Shown: one piece after another, positions 44,831-56,807 of the stretch
Numbering within the stretch: position 1 is the first letter of the stretch
Layout: the number at the start of each line of letters is the position of its first letter
DNA from: Flabesymbios commensalis
Taxonomy: Eukaryota > Annelida > Polychaeta > Terebellida > Flabelligeridae
NCBI GenBank assembly: GCA_964017125.1
Contig: CAXHKU010000939.1
Coordinates: 310,001 to 374,000, forward strand
Direction of reading: 5' to 3'
Length of the DNA: 64,000 nucleotides
Notes under the pieces: generated by a model
Database searches by the model: none
What the model saw: the letters and a program-made list of their open reading frames with translations, nothing else
What the model was told of the DNA's origin: nothing
Translations under genes and position numbers: made by a program

Positions 44831-45459
44831 TTTTTATACTGGCTAATGTGCTATTTTAAAAATTATCATTTTCCCGTCACTTAAAAGTTGTCTTGCTATC
44901 GAGACCGACAACTTCAGGTGAGTGGAAATTATTTTTGAGGTCACAAAAAGGGAATAAAACTGATTATTGCCGTGATTAGCGCTAAAATGGTAAGCTGTTT
45001 AAAGGTTTAGATCGCGCGTAACCCAAGGCTGAATTAAATCTGAGATTACCAGAGCTGGGTTAAAATTAGTTTGATTTAAATGTTGGTTATAGTGCTACAG
45101 TATGTATCTGTGTTGAGCTTGAACATCCCTATCGGCCTAGAAACCGCTAAGATTGTTTGAACCCAACAACAAGATGTTCGTATACAATAAAAAACATTCG
45201 TTTTCCACAAAACATACCGGCCAATGCGAGATGCCGAACCAAGGTTCTTTCAACAACACGGGTTCAACGTCTTGTGTTTGCTAGCTGAATGAATTTAGCC
45301 AGAAAAGAGCGACACCCAGACAAAATATGTGGATAAATCACGAGAAAAGTTTTGAAATTTTCTCTGATACTGAGCCCAAAATATGCGTGATGATGTGTGA
45401 AGATGGCTGTTGTGTCAATCCTTTCACCAGCTGCGACTAATTTTTTAGTCTGAATGCCA

Positions 45460-47380
45460 TAACAAGCTGTGTCGACAAAGTAATGGAAAAAGAAGTTTTC
45501 AAATATACATTTAACTACATTCGAGATAATCACCTAATTTACAGCAATCAATCTGGCTTTATGCCAGGGTACAGCACAACACATCAACTTGTACATTTAT
45601 ACCATGTTTTCTGTGAGGCGTTGGATAGAAAAAAAAGTGCGCTTAGTTTTTGCAGATATCTCCGAAGCCTTTGATCGAGTGTGGCATGCTGGTATACTGC
45701 ATAAATTGAAAAATAATGGCATAACTGGTTCTCTGAACGAATGGTTTTCTGACTATATAACCGCCAGAAAACAATGCGTTGTGATAAACGGTCATTCTTC
45801 TGAATTTGGCACAATAGAAGCAGGAGTTCCACAGGGGTCTGTTCTCGGTCCCCTATTATTCCTTATATTTATAGACGATATTAAAGCAGGGTTGGAAAGT
45901 AAAATTAGTTTTTTTGCAGACGATAGTTTGTTTTATATGGTTTCAAATTTACACAACACTAACAAAGATGTCCTGGACAGAGATCTCGTCCGTATTGATA
46001 CCTGGTCCAAACAGTGGCTTGTAACTTTCAGTATTAAAAAAACTTGTGATATGTCACTTTCTCTACGACCAACCGCAGCAGTTCCTATGCCGTTATCTTT
46101 TTCTGGAGCTAATTTAGAGTCTGTCAGCGTTCACAAGCATCTAGGTCCAACATTTTCTTCTGATCTAAAATGGAATAATCACGTTGATGACATATTAAAT
46201 GCTCGTGCTGATAAAAGACTGTGTCAACTTGAAGCGCTACGTTTTAAATTAAACCGAAAAACCCTAGAAATTTTATATATATCATATATTCGGCCAATTG
46301 CTGAATACAGCGATGTGGCTTTTGATAACATATCTGATGGTGACAATACACGTCTTGAAAGAATTCAAAAACGTGCTGGTAAAACTGTTTGCGGTGCCAT
46401 AAAAGGTACTGCGTATGCAACAATTCTTTCGGAACTAGGCTGGGAATCATTACAGGCCCGTCGTGAACGTAGAAAATTAATCTTATTTGCCGACATCGTC
46501 CATGGTAATGCACCTAGCTATTTACAACAGGATCTCCCCCCATCCGTCCAGCTTAGAACTCAGAACCGTTATCAATTGCGAAATAGATCAGACCTCAGTC
46601 AATTCCACACACAAACTGAAACTTTTCGAATTTCTTTTTTCCCATCCACAACTAACAATTGGAACTCCACAGACGAGACAATTAAAAATATAGATGATCG
46701 CAATAACCTTAAATCATATTTATATCGCAGTTTACCCAACAAAATATTCTATTTTTACATGTATTCAAGACGCATTAACATTACATTAGCTAGAATTAGA
46801 ATGCAGTGCAGTGAACTGCTATACCACTTGTATCAGAATCACGTTGCTGATAGTCCCAATTGTCCCTGTGGAGTAATAGAAACCCCTGAACATTATTTTT
46901 TTGACTGTCCACTGCACCACATTGCTAGGGAAGAGCTTATAGCTGAACTGTTTCAACTTCAATTAGCCCCCACTCTAAACACTGTTCTTTTTGGTGATGC
47001 TCCCTCGGGCAACTTACCAGAATTGGTTATTGCAGTCGAAAAAATTATAACCACAACCCAGAGATTTACATTAACCATGTTAAATTTACCGGACTGAAGG
47101 TGTTTTCTTCACCCTACTTTTCCTTGTTGCTGATATTATTGTCAGGATCTAATTGTGCTTTAATACCTTAGTCCTTGCCCTGTGTACCACTTATAAATTC
47201 ATTTGGTGGGATCTCCTTGTCAGCTGTCGAACAAAAGCTTTGCACTAGGATCCTTCTTATCGATTGCCACGACACAGACATCACCGGTCATCAGTAGCCA
47301 TGTAGCAAGATAAACCTTGTATTACATTTTTGTATTTGTTTCGATTGCAAAATTAAATATGTTTACACAAGAATGCCATA
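45460..47380 (+). mobile_element. 5'-truncated LINE of the Jockey/CR1-like group
   Basis: Similarity to LINE reverse transcriptase begins abruptly near 45460 (ITSCVDKVMEKEVF). It runs through the reverse transcriptase and the C-terminal domain to a stop at 47097, with a 3' untranslated region to about 47380 that includes an A-rich ATTAAATATG region. The endonuclease and ORF1 are absent, as expected from incomplete reverse transcription. A frame change separates 45483-45674 from the main frame. Confidence 0.85.
45589..47097 (+). CDS. LINE reverse transcriptase fragment
   Basis: This 502-codon frame begins inside the finger region. The motifs are FADISEAFDRVWH (residues about 21-33), AGVPQGSVLGPLLFLIFIDD (about 82-101) and the catalytic FADD (about 108-111), followed by the thumb. 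The C-terminus has RIRMQCSELLYHLY and a C2HC-type zinc motif, CPCG...EHYFFDC. The first codons from 45589 are out of the true frame. Real similarity moves from the 45483-45674 frame (SGFMPGYSTTHQL) into this one near 45635, a frameshift. All catalytic motifs visible are intact. It once copied its own RNA into DNA at a nicked target. It is now truncated and dead. Confidence 0.88.
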   Translation: MYIYTMFSVRRWIEKKVRLVFADISEAFDRVWHAGILHKLKNNGITGSLNEWFSDYITARKQCVVINGHSSEFGTIEAGVPQGSVLGPLLFLIFIDDIKAGLESKISFFADDSLFYMVSNLHNTNKDVLDRDLVRIDTWSKQWLVTFSIKKTCDMSLSLRPTAAVPMPLSFSGANLESVSVHKHLGPTFSSDLKWNNHVDDILNARADKRLCQLEALRFKLNRKTLEILYISYIRPIAEYSDVAFDNISDGDNTRLERIQKRAGKTVCGAIKGTAYATILSELGWESLQARRERRKLILFADIVHGNAPSYLQQDLPPSVQLRTQNRYQLRNRSDLSQFHTQTETFRISFFPSTTNNWNSTDETIKNIDDRNNLKSYLYRSLPNKIFYFYMYSRRINITLARIRMQCSELLYHLYQNHVADSPNCPCGVIETPEHYFFDCPLHHIAREELIAELFQLQLAPTLNTVLFGDAPSGNLPELVIAVEKIITTTQRFTLTMLNLPD

Positions 47381-47718
47381 ACATTCAGGTTACAAAAATG
47401 GTGGTTCATGGTGGAGGGAGTAAATCAATCAAATAAGTAATGGTATGTCAAAGTGCAGCACTGAATCTGTGGCGACGACGCAGTCATTCCTCAGGATACA
47501 AGCAGATGTTCAGGTCAGATACATAGATAAGTAATATCAGCAGAAATGATAATTCCAGCTCTGTTTCGCGGCGACTGGGGATCGGTGTATTTAATATACT
47601 GTTATTCTACTCTGTAAAGTACTAAAGTTGTGGGTCTCAATAGCAAGACCACTTTTAAGTGACGGGAAAATGATAGTAGTCTAAAATAGCACATTAGCCA
47701 CTATAAAGTACTTGTACT

Positions 47719-48480
47719 TCAATATATCTTCTTTAACATCAAGATAGGAGCCATAGAAGTATCAAAGCTCGCATACATGTCTTAGTGCAAATTTGAATAG
47801 CTACTATATAAAATCATATGTAGCTTCAATAGAAGCAGGGATACATCTATTTATTTACAATACTGAAAAACCCCATGAATTTGTTTTAGGAGTTTAATAT
47901 TATCATTACCCTGATTATAGACATCGGTAGCCTTTTTATGCTTTAAAAGAAGGTAAATCGTTCAGAGTTATTGATCACAGTTTTGCCATATTTGGTCACG
48001 TTGTGCGCCTCACTAATGCAGATAAACATACATAATACAATAACTACATGTATGATACCATACCATGTACGTGGCAAAGAAAAATTACTGAGAAGTCCGC
48101 TGTTTTGGTGATCATGTGGTCAACTGCTTCACCACAGACAAGTCATCCATATAAGCCCATAATAAGAGAAACATTGTACTACAATAGTGTTTTAGTGCTG
48201 TTGCAATTGGTGAATAAAAATTTGTTTCAACCAAATAAACAGGATAACATGGAGGAAAGTTGATGGATTAAATTTAAGGGTTAAACGTTTGTGTATATGT
48301 AGGCTGCGATTATATTCCTAGAAATAGACATGGTGGGATATGATATGATATATGCGTAGCTACATGTATCCTGGATAAAATAAAAGTGTTATCATGTGTA
48401 GTTTATGCAATATGAATGAATCTCATTTGATAAGAATAAGCTTTCGATTTGTTAACAAATGTTGAGAACAAGCTGGAAGC
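47719..48480. other. No recognised feature
   Basis: AT-rich DNA. A 71-codon open frame at 48048-48263 shows no family resemblance. Confidence 0.4.
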
Positions 48481-48484
48481 CTTG

Positions 48485-48730
48485 AATGAGTGAATGAATG
48501 AATGAATGAATGAATGAATGAATGAATGAATGAATGAATGAATGAATTAAATATTATATAGCGCATGTATCCAGCCGGAGGCTGTTCAGAGCGCTGAACG
48601 TCGAGAGTAACTTAGCAAGGCCTGTTATCATTCAAATTCCAGCTCAGTCTCCTGGGAGATATACAGCTGAGCTGCCATTGAGGCGCATCAAGCTATTTTC
48701 ATCCCAAGCAAGTTCGCCTTATGTGCCAAG
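48485..48730 (-). mobile_element. Retroposon tail with (CATT)n
   Basis: On the minus strand, AGCGCTCTGAACAGCCTCC then GGATACATGCGCTATATAAT leads into ATTTAATT and a (CATT)n run (plus-strand 48490-48546, (AATG)n). A conserved block ending in a simple-repeat tail is typical of SINE or LINE 3' ends. The 5' part is not identified. Confidence 0.45.
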
Positions 48731-50376
48731 TACTCATACATTTAGTCAATGATGTACCTTTCCACATGTGTCAATTTGAAATTACCTAAATAAAGTAAAA
48801 CTTTAGTACAAATCGGATAAATATTTTTCTTGCACTAAAATTGGCTCGGTACGAACCAATAATCTACCTGCTATGTGATAGTATCCAATTTAATTTGTTA
48901 ATGATATATGATTCACACTGTGCTCTGTATTTTGTAACATAAGTTCCATTTTGTGTTCACATGTGATAAATATAACGGACTCTATGTTGTTGTGTGCATG
49001 GTTGCACACGCCTATTTTTTTTATTATTTACATTGGTTTTAGATATGAATCTTGCGATCAGAAAATGAACTTTGATATGATATAACTGTTAGTCAATAAT
49101 TAATATTATATTTGTTACTCCATTCATTGTTTGTGAGTTTATTGGAAAGTGGTATAACATAAATATCAAAACAAAACCACAAATGATATGTCAATCTGTA
49201 GCTCTAACTAGGTTTAAACATCGCCTGGAATCATTAATATAAGTTTACAATGAGTGTGATAATGACGATAACTTAAATATTCGGCAACCACAAAGTGACC
49301 TATTCAGTACGCGCTACTGAACATGTCATGTGTAAATACTTTATACTTGAGAAGGAGGAGATATATTATTGCAATTTATAGTATATTTAATTTTTAGAAT
49401 ACAAGTCAGCTATGTGTTTGCATTTTTAGTGATGATTCTCAAACGACTATAATGACTATAATGATTATTATCAGCATTTGAGTTCAATAATGAATAGGTG
49501 TATTTTTTTGTTAACTGTTGAACTTATCATGTGGAAAAAACCTAATAAACAAAATAAAATCTACATATTGTCAATAACCGTCTCACTGTAAACCGTGACT
49601 ATAATGTAGTAGAGCAGAGGTATTGTCAAACCATTTTCACTGTACGCATCTTCTCTTTGAATATTAGAATCATCAACATATGCATTTGACATAGTTATAT
49701 TGCTTTAGATAGGCGTATACACATAGCGAGACTTGACAAATCACTATGCTCTTAGAATGGTTCGTATATAAGTCATTATCTTATTATTGGCTAAATTTCC
49801 TTTTTCGACATGAAAAATATATTGGCCATAAACATTTTAATGTGTCACATTTTGAACAATTTTTCATCTCACTAATCCTACTTTGACCAATCCTAATTGG
49901 ACAAGAACATAAGAGGGTTTTAATTCTATGATATCAATTGCTATTTGATGTATTTCTATTGTTGTGTCCGTATACTGTATATCAATATTATTACAAACGG
50001 TTTCCTCTGTGCTAGATTGAAAAGCAAGGGCGATTCCAGGACGGTCAATGATGCGAAGACTGATTTTGACTGAATAAATTAAACGTGACTCTAATTTGGC
50101 CCAAAGAAATAAAAAAACATATATATTTATTCCTTCTAATCGGTTAATGGGAACCTAATAAATGTATGCCTGAAATTACACAAATAATATGGTTACAGCG
50201 TCTCACCATTAACGTCAATTTTGTCATTGTAGTACAATTCTATGATTTTTTTATATATTTTTTTGAATAAAGTGAACATGCCTCTAATTTTTTAGACATA
50301 AACACATATACATATATTTATTCCTTTTAATCTGTTAATTAAACCCTGCTAAATGTAGACCTTAAATTAAACAAAA
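48731..50376. other. AT-rich DNA with a local duplication at 50110-50376
   Basis: The block at 50115-50260 (TATTTATTCCTTCTAATCGG, then AATATGGTTACAGCGTCTCA) is a diverged copy of 50310-50376 joined to 53118-53170. It therefore shows the state before the neighbouring Helitron-like element inserted. No gene is seen. Confidence 0.55.
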
Positions 50377-53117
50377 CAAGACTACATAAGTCCAGGAGCT
50401 CCCGCGACGAATTAGAATTTGATTTAAGCAATTTTGTGTAGGGTTTTTAATGTAGTCCTAGGCTAGGTCAACAAGACGCTAGACAACTAGGTCTAAGAAG
50501 CCCAGTCTAAGAGTGGGATAAGAACTAGACAGTCTGTCAGAGATTGCAAACCTCCATTGAAATTAATGATCCTAATCAGTATCCCAGTAATGGTCTACCT
50601 ATCTGGCACGGTTTACCCTATATCAGGCCAATCGAGGTAACTAATAGCTGATTTACGGTCATTTTGAATTCGATATAAATTAGTCAAAAACTTAGGGTGC
50701 ATCCTCCCCCGAAACCTCAAATTTTGTTTTATAGTAATGGACTAGCATCTAACACAGTTTGCAAAATATTGGGCATGTGAAAGTAAATAATGGCCGATAG
50801 GGGGCCATTTTGAATTTGAACGAGTCAGAATTTTTCAAGATGCATCCTCAGCTGAAATCTCACATTTCATTCTATAGTAATCGTCTAGCTATCTAGCACG
50901 GTTTACCAAATATCGGCCATGTGAAAGTGAATAATGGCCTAAAGGCGGCCATTTTGAATTTGATCAAGTCAAATTTTTCAAGATGCATCCTCAGCTGAAA
51001 TCTCACATTTCATTCTATAGTAATGGTCTAGCCATCTAGCACAGTTTACCAAATATTGGGCATGTGAAAGTAAATAATGGCCGATAGGGGGCCATTTAGA
51101 ATTTGAACGAGTCAGAATTTTTCAAGATGCATCCTCAGCTGAAATCTCACATTTCATTCTATAGTAATCATCTAGCTATCTAGCACGGTTTACCAAATAT
51201 CGGCCATGTGAAAGTGAATAATGGCCTAAAGGCGGCCATTTTGAATTTGATCAAGTCAAAATTTTTCAAGATGCATCCTCTCCTGAAATCTCACATTTTG
51301 TTTTATAGTAATGGTCTAGCCATCTAGTACGGTTACTAAAAACCGGCTATGTGAAAGTGAATAATGGCGGATAGGCAGCCATTTTGAATTTGATCGAGTC
51401 AATTTTTTTCAAGATGCATCCTCTCTTGTAATCTCACATTTTGTTGTAATTAATGGTCCAGCTATCTAACACGGTTTACCAAATATCAGCAATGTGCAAG
51501 TAAATAGTGGCCGATAGGCGGCCATTTTGAATTCGATTGAGTCGAAAGTTTTTAAAAGGCATCCTCTTTCGAAACGTCACATTTTGTTTTATAGTAATGG
51601 TCTAGCTATCTAGCACGGTTTACCTGATATCAGGCCTATCGAGGTAAACAATGCTGATTGTCGGCCATTTTGAATTCGTAAGTTTAAAATTTTCAGGGTG
51701 CATCCTCCTCTGAAAACTCACACTTTGTTTTATAGTAATCAGGTAATGGTCTAGCCATCTAGCACGGTTTACCAAATATCAGCCATGTGAAAATGAATAA
51801 TGGCCGAAAAGGCGGCCATTTTAAATTTGATCAAGTCAATTTTTTTCAAGATGCATCCTCATCTGAAATCTCACATTTCGTTTTACAGTAATGGTCTAGC
51901 CATCTAGCACGGTTGACCAAATAACGGCCATGTGAAAGTGAATAATGGCCGATAAGCGGCCATTTTGAATTTTATCGAGTCAAATTTTTCCAAGATGCAT
52001 CCTCTCCTGAAATCACACATTTTGTTTTATAGTAATGGTCTAGCCATCTAGCACGGTTTACCAAATAACAGCCATGTGAAAGTGAATAATGGCTGATTGG
52101 CGGCCATTTTGAACTTTGACAAAATGATTTTTCTCAAAATACATCCTCTCCTGAAGCCTTACAATTTGTTTTATAGTAATGGTGTAGATATCTTGAGCGG
52201 TTTTCATGATATTCCACAATATCAGGCCTGTCAAGGTGAATAATGGCTGATAGGCGGCCATTTTGAATTTTCTCAACTTCAATTATTTCAGGATGCATCC
52301 TCTCCTGAAACCTTACAATTTATTTGATATTAATGGTGTAGCTATCTTGAGCGGTTTTCATGATATTCCGCAATATCGGGCCTGTCGAGGTGAATAATGG
52401 CCGATAGGCGGCCATTTTTAATTTTATCGACTTGAAATTTTTCAAGATGCATCCTCTCCTGAAACCTCACAATTTGTTTTATAGTAATGGTGTAGCTATC
52501 TTGAGCGGTTTTCATGATATTCCGCAAAATCTTTCAGTCGGATTTACCGATGTTATAAATGAGGTCAAAGTGCTGGGTCAACTTCAAGGTCAAGGTCCAA
52601 AAACCTGAAAAGGCACAACTAGGGACCTTAGAGAACATGTATGTGCAATATGACTGTCATCGGCCCAGTACTTTTCGAGATCTGCTCCGGAAACGAAGTG
52701 CGCGTCAAAACGTCTAAATAGGTCATAGTTCTAAACCAGAAGTAGGTCAAAGTTCAAATACCCCAAAAGGCACAACTAGACCCCCTAGGGGTGTTGTGTG
52801 TAAAATTTGAAGACAATCGGACAAGTACTTTCAGAGATATGCTCCGGAAACGAATTGTTTACGGACGGCCCAACGGCCCAACGGCCCAACGGCCCAACGC
52901 CGTCACATCATCATTTTCTCCTCTGCAACCTTGCGTATTGAATTCAGATTAAAAATATTTTAACCCGTCCATTAGCCACCTGGAAGTAACCCACATACCA
53001 AAAAATGTTATCCTAGCTTATTTTCTCACAAAGTTATAGGCAAAAGAAGAGGCCAAAAAAAAACGGAGGTAGAATCCATAGCTCCCTTCGCTCACCTACG
53101 GTGACGGCGGGAGCTAA
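50377..53117 (+). mobile_element. Helitron-like non-autonomous element, copy 2, complete
   Basis: The unit is 2.74 kb. Near the 5' end, CCAGGAGCTCCCGCGACG is partly the inverse of the 3' GACGGCGGGAGCTAA. About 13 tandem units of about 145 bp fill 50600-52540, with period marks TGCATCCTC and GGCGGCCATTTTGAAT. A unique tail follows to 53117. The tail matches copy 1 (700-1288) at about 98% by eye; differences include extra CCCAACGG units near 52870. The flanks rejoin to match the duplicated block at 50115-50260, which gives the ends directly. It encodes nothing. Confidence 0.75.
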
Positions 53118-53478
53118 AAATATGGTTACAGCATCTCATTATCAATGTCAATTTTGTCATTGTAGTACAATTATATCGATTGCGCCCATTTTTTGTAAAT
53201 AAAACTTAAAATAAATTATTTGACACAATATTTTATTTTCTCATACAAGTTAGGTCCACATCCATAATTTGCAAGGGAAGGGACATAGCTGTAATTTCGA
53301 GGAGTGACAAAAAGGAGGTGGGTACAATTGTTTTTTGTTTAGATTAGCATAAAAAAAATTGTTCCAGAATAAAATAAGTTGGTTTCCTCTTAATAAGCGG
53401 GGGCCCTAGGGTTTTGTGCACATACAGGCTAAATTGGGCCAGGACAGCGTCCTGAGGATGGTGAGATGACACTGCCCT
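53118..53478. other. No recognised feature beyond the duplicated flank
   Basis: The first about 60 bp is the right half of the duplicated flank described at 48731-50376. The rest is plain AT-rich DNA. Confidence 0.45.
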
Positions 53479-53479
53479 C

Positions 53480-53672
53480 CAGACACAGGATTATAAATTC
53501 AAACCCTGACGGTCTGAGGCCAAGCACGCTACCTTTCTGTCACAGAAGCTCCCCATAATACTGAGTTTTACGAGTGGATGGGGAAGAAACATTTTTGTTT
53601 CTTTCAAACCGTCGAGACCGGGAAACGAACCCCGTGAAAGGCAGCGGTGCTAACCACTACCCTAGGGCTCCC
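53480..53672 (-). mobile_element. tRNA-derived SINE
   Basis: The minus strand starts GGCGGGAGCCCTAGGGTAGT with GGTTAGCACC (A box TAGTGGTTAGCACC). A B box GGGGTTCGTTTCCCGG lies about 25 bp further. A body of about 110 bp follows. It ends beside the first base of the Penelope-like element's left repeat. Confidence 0.65.
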
Positions 53673-53677
53673 GCCCA

Positions 53678-54460
53678 TGATGAGAGTACGGTTGACAGGT
53701 CGATACCGACTTTTATGGGGAACCAGGTACTGGAACCCTTACCCGGCCCTTAACCATGGACCCTAACTCTCACCCTGACCACAAAACCAACCAACCAACC
53801 AACCAACCAACCAACCAACCAACCAATCAACCAACCAACCAACCAACCAACCAACCAACCAACCAACCAATCAACCAACCAACCAACCAACCAACCAACC
53901 AACCAACCAACTATTCAGCCAACCAACCGAGTATCCAACCAATCAGACAACCAACCAACCAGCCAATTGACTATCCAACCAGCTAACCATCCAAAAAAAA
54001 AAAATTAACAAACTAACCAACCCACCAACCAGCCAACAAACCAACCAACCAACCAAGTAACAACCAACCAGACCTGAGTTTTTACAGTACTAGGGTCACA
54101 GTAATTAAATAAACAAAGAGAAGGGGATTTCTGGAATGTCATAGTTAATTGACGTCATTCGCAGATTCCTCCGTCCGATTCTGCATTCGGATGCCGCACC
54201 GATCGCTACATGGAGGGATTCGATTTGCCGCATACCGCATGCCGCAACACCGATACCGTATGTAAGGAATCGTACTTACTGTAATGTGTTGTAGCGATTT
54301 TTGCCGCATAACGCATAAAGCTAGGATTCCTTACATGCGGTATGCGGCATGCGTTATGCATTATGCGCTATGCGTTATGCGGTATGGTATGCGGCATGTG
54401 TGATTCCTTTAATACGGCATGCGGCGAGTTTTTCGTTCTTTTCTGCTGAGCCTAGCTCAG
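53678..54460 (+). repeat. Left terminal direct repeat of the Penelope-like element
   Basis: It matches 58996-59950 in the same orientation. The right copy is longer because a segment of about 360 bp (AACTTTAAATACTCCATCAG onward) occurs twice there, at 59188 and 59552. It contains the first (CCAA)n tract (53786-54062). Confidence 0.8.
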
Positions 54461-54465
54461 AATAA

Positions 54466-55112
54466 CCAAATAACCAACCAACCAACCAACCAACCAACCA
54501 ACCAACCAACCAACCAACCAACCAACCAACCAACCAACCAACCAACCAACCAACCAACCAACCAACCAACCAACCAACCAACCAACCAACCAACCAACCA
54601 ACCAACCAACCAACCAACCAACCAACCAACCAACCAACCAACCAACCAACCAACCAACCAACCAACCAACCAACCAACCAACCAACCAACCAACCAACCA
54701 ACCAACCAACCAACCAACCAACCAACCAACCAGCCAACCAGCCAACCAACCAACCAACCAACCAACCAACCAACCAACCAACCAACCATCCTGTCAGCCA
54801 ACCAACCAACCAACTAACCAGCCAGCCAACCAAACACCCAATAACCAACCAGCAAACCAACCAAATAACTAAGCACCCAACCAGCCAGGCAACTAACCAC
54901 CCAACTATCCAACTATCCAGCCAGCCAACCAACCAAATAACCAACCAACCATATAACCAACCAACCAACCAACCAACCAACCAACCAACCAACCAACCAA
55001 CCAACCAACCAACCAACCAGCCCGACTGACCAACCAACCAACCAACCAACCAACCAACCAACCAACCAACCAACCAACCAACCAACCAACCAACCAACCA
55101 ACCAACCAACCA
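54466..55112. repeat. (CCAA)n tract, about 650 bp
   Basis: Nearly pure CCAA over 54470-54730, with scattered CCAG, CCAT and other variants later, and nearly pure again at 54955-55112. It lies between the left terminal repeat and the first ORF. Both strands give long artefact frames (NQPT and GWLV repeats). Confidence 0.97.
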
Positions 55113-55538
55113 ACTTCGTTCAACAGGAAGACGCGTGCGGGGAAGGGGAAAAAAGGGACCTCCAGGAGCCCGTCCACTTCTGTTAGGAAAACTCCTAGGA
55201 GATCAAAGGAGGCAGAGGCCCCTGCGATTACTATAGCTAATCTTGTTGCGGAGCCGGAGGTAGGGCGGTCGGAGACGGTGGAAACGGAGGAAGCTTCAGT
55301 TCAACGGCTCTCTCGACCGGGGAGAGGGGAGGGGAGGGGGAGAAAGAATTTCTTCCGGTCGTTTCGGTCTCGGAGGGTGCACGAGTAACATCGTCCACCG
55401 CCGAGTCGGGGGGATCGCCCCCTCCTCGCTGTTCTCCTGTGACCCTGGGAGACAAGCTGATGGAGAATCCGGGGGGAGAATACTAAAGGTAATGAATCCC
55501 CACTTGAAATATTCCACACCCCACGCACACAACCCATT

Positions 55539-56807
55539 GTGCCAGTAGTCTCGACCAAGACGAAACGGGCAATGGGTGATAGTAATGACCGCTCCATTAG
55601 GAGGAAGCTAATCCTTAGAGACGAGTCAGGAGAGGAAACGAGTTTGGAAGGATCCTTGGAGATCCCGAGCTCAGCAGGGAGCCCAGCTCTGTCACCCATA
55701 GTGACAGAACGAGCACCTGAGGAGATCAGCAAAATTCCTAATTTAGATGGGTATAGAGATACCCTGGATGTATCAGGCTTCCTGCCTCTCGGACAAACAT
55801 CACCAGAGCAGAGTCGGGTAAATCCCACAAATTATTACTCCCTCGGAGGCACAGACCTCTTAGATCCGCAGAATTCTTTTATTTCCAGGGCTAATGGAGA
55901 CTGGACCATGTCGGGATTCCCTAATGGAAGCGTCATTTTGGCACCATCTGATTCCCTAGAGAATGCTAGTGAGAAGGAGGCACCCAGCACTGCCCCAGTG
56001 TCACCAGTGAAACTGGTCACTGAGGCTAGTGAGGGGGAAATTTCCTTGATTGACCCCTTGGATAGCCATAATTCTAGCTTGGGAGTGTTATCCATCAACA
56101 GTTCGCAAGATGAACTACAGTTAGTAGGCTCTACGTCTGTGGATGGTGCACTTCCAGACACTACATCCCCACCAATAAAAGCCAGGGCGAGTACCCAAGT
56201 AAACAGGGTGCCTGAGCTGTTTGTAAAACATCAGAGTGGCTTGACTGATGCAGAAAAACGTAAAAATTGGAGTCTTTCGGTTGAAAATTCGACGGAAACG
56301 TTGATTTTAGGTGATTCTATGGTCGGTAGAATTACCGACGTTAAGCCATACAAAAATGTTCAAATTCACGTTTTTCCTGGGGGAAGGATACAGCATCTGA
56401 CCCAGGTTTTGCAAAATTACAGGAGAAAGGACTGTACAAAATTAAAAAATGTCATTATAATGTTTGGACTTAATGACGTATTGCAGAGAAAAGGGACAGT
56501 TTTAAACTCTTTTATTGGTCGAGATATGCAGGACTGTCTCCTATTGGCTAAGAGGAAATTCGGTGGTGCTAAGATCCACTACACAGGGATCTACAACACA
56601 CATGCCATTGACCCTATATACGCACTTAAAGTCTGCGGAGTCAATGACATTTATATGAAAGATGTTAAGGATAATACACCTGGTGTTTCCTATATTAATA
56701 AATTAGGTCTGAGATGTGACCCGAGTGGACTAAATGATGTGATTCACTGGTGCAGTGATCATGCAACCAAAGTGGCATTATACACACTTAAGAAATGTTT
56801 AAACTAA
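55539..56807 (+). CDS. ORF1 of the Penelope-like element: SGNH/GDSL-type hydrolase domain
   Basis: The frame is 422 codons. The first ATG is at 55569, and the open frame extends back to about 55461. Residues 1-240 are acidic, serine-rich and probably disordered. A C-terminal SGNH-like domain follows, with LILGDSMVGRI (catalytic Ser, residue about 260), VIIMFGLNDV (block with Asn, about 310) and LNDVIHW (Asp/His dyad, about 400). This order fits SGNH hydrolases. Esterase-like domains are known in ORF1 of CR1/L2-type LINEs, where their role is unclear. I do not recall one as a standard part of Penelope-like elements. It overlaps the next frame by 13 bp, and no intact stop lies within it. Confidence 0.85.
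   Translation: MPVVSTKTKRAMGDSNDRSIRRKLILRDESGEETSLEGSLEIPSSAGSPALSPIVTERAPEEISKIPNLDGYRDTLDVSGFLPLGQTSPEQSRVNPTNYYSLGGTDLLDPQNSFISRANGDWTMSGFPNGSVILAPSDSLENASEKEAPSTAPVSPVKLVTEASEGEISLIDPLDSHNSSLGVLSINSSQDELQLVGSTSVDGALPDTTSPPIKARASTQVNRVPELFVKHQSGLTDAEKRKNWSLSVENSTETLILGDSMVGRITDVKPYKNVQIHVFPGGRIQHLTQVLQNYRRKDCTKLKNVIIMFGLNDVLQRKGTVLNSFIGRDMQDCLLLAKRKFGGAKIHYTGIYNTHAIDPIYALKVCGVNDIYMKDVKDNTPGVSYINKLGLRCDPSGLNDVIHWCSDHATKVALYTLKKCLN

Larger units (their letters stand above)
44836..47718. mobile_element. Inverted-repeat element carrying an inserted LINE
   Basis: TGGCTAATGTGCTATTTTA followed by TCATTTTCCCGTCACTTAAA at 44840-44890 is the inverse of 47640-47712. The arms are about 80 bp with few differences (GTTGTCTTGCTAT against GTGGTCTTGCTAT). 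The flanks contain TTTATA and TATAAAG, so a short TA-type target is possible. About 1.9 kb of the interior is the LINE fragment. I infer an older MITE-like element split by the LINE. Confidence 0.6.

Noticed and set aside
53678-54460. Hammerhead ribozyme in the Penelope-like terminal repeat
   Set aside because: Such ribozymes are known in this element class, but I could not find the conserved CTGANGA and GAAA core by eye.
54375-55177. Plus NQPT-repeat and minus GWLV-repeat open frames
   Set aside because: They are artefacts of the (CCAA)n tract, which is open in many frames.
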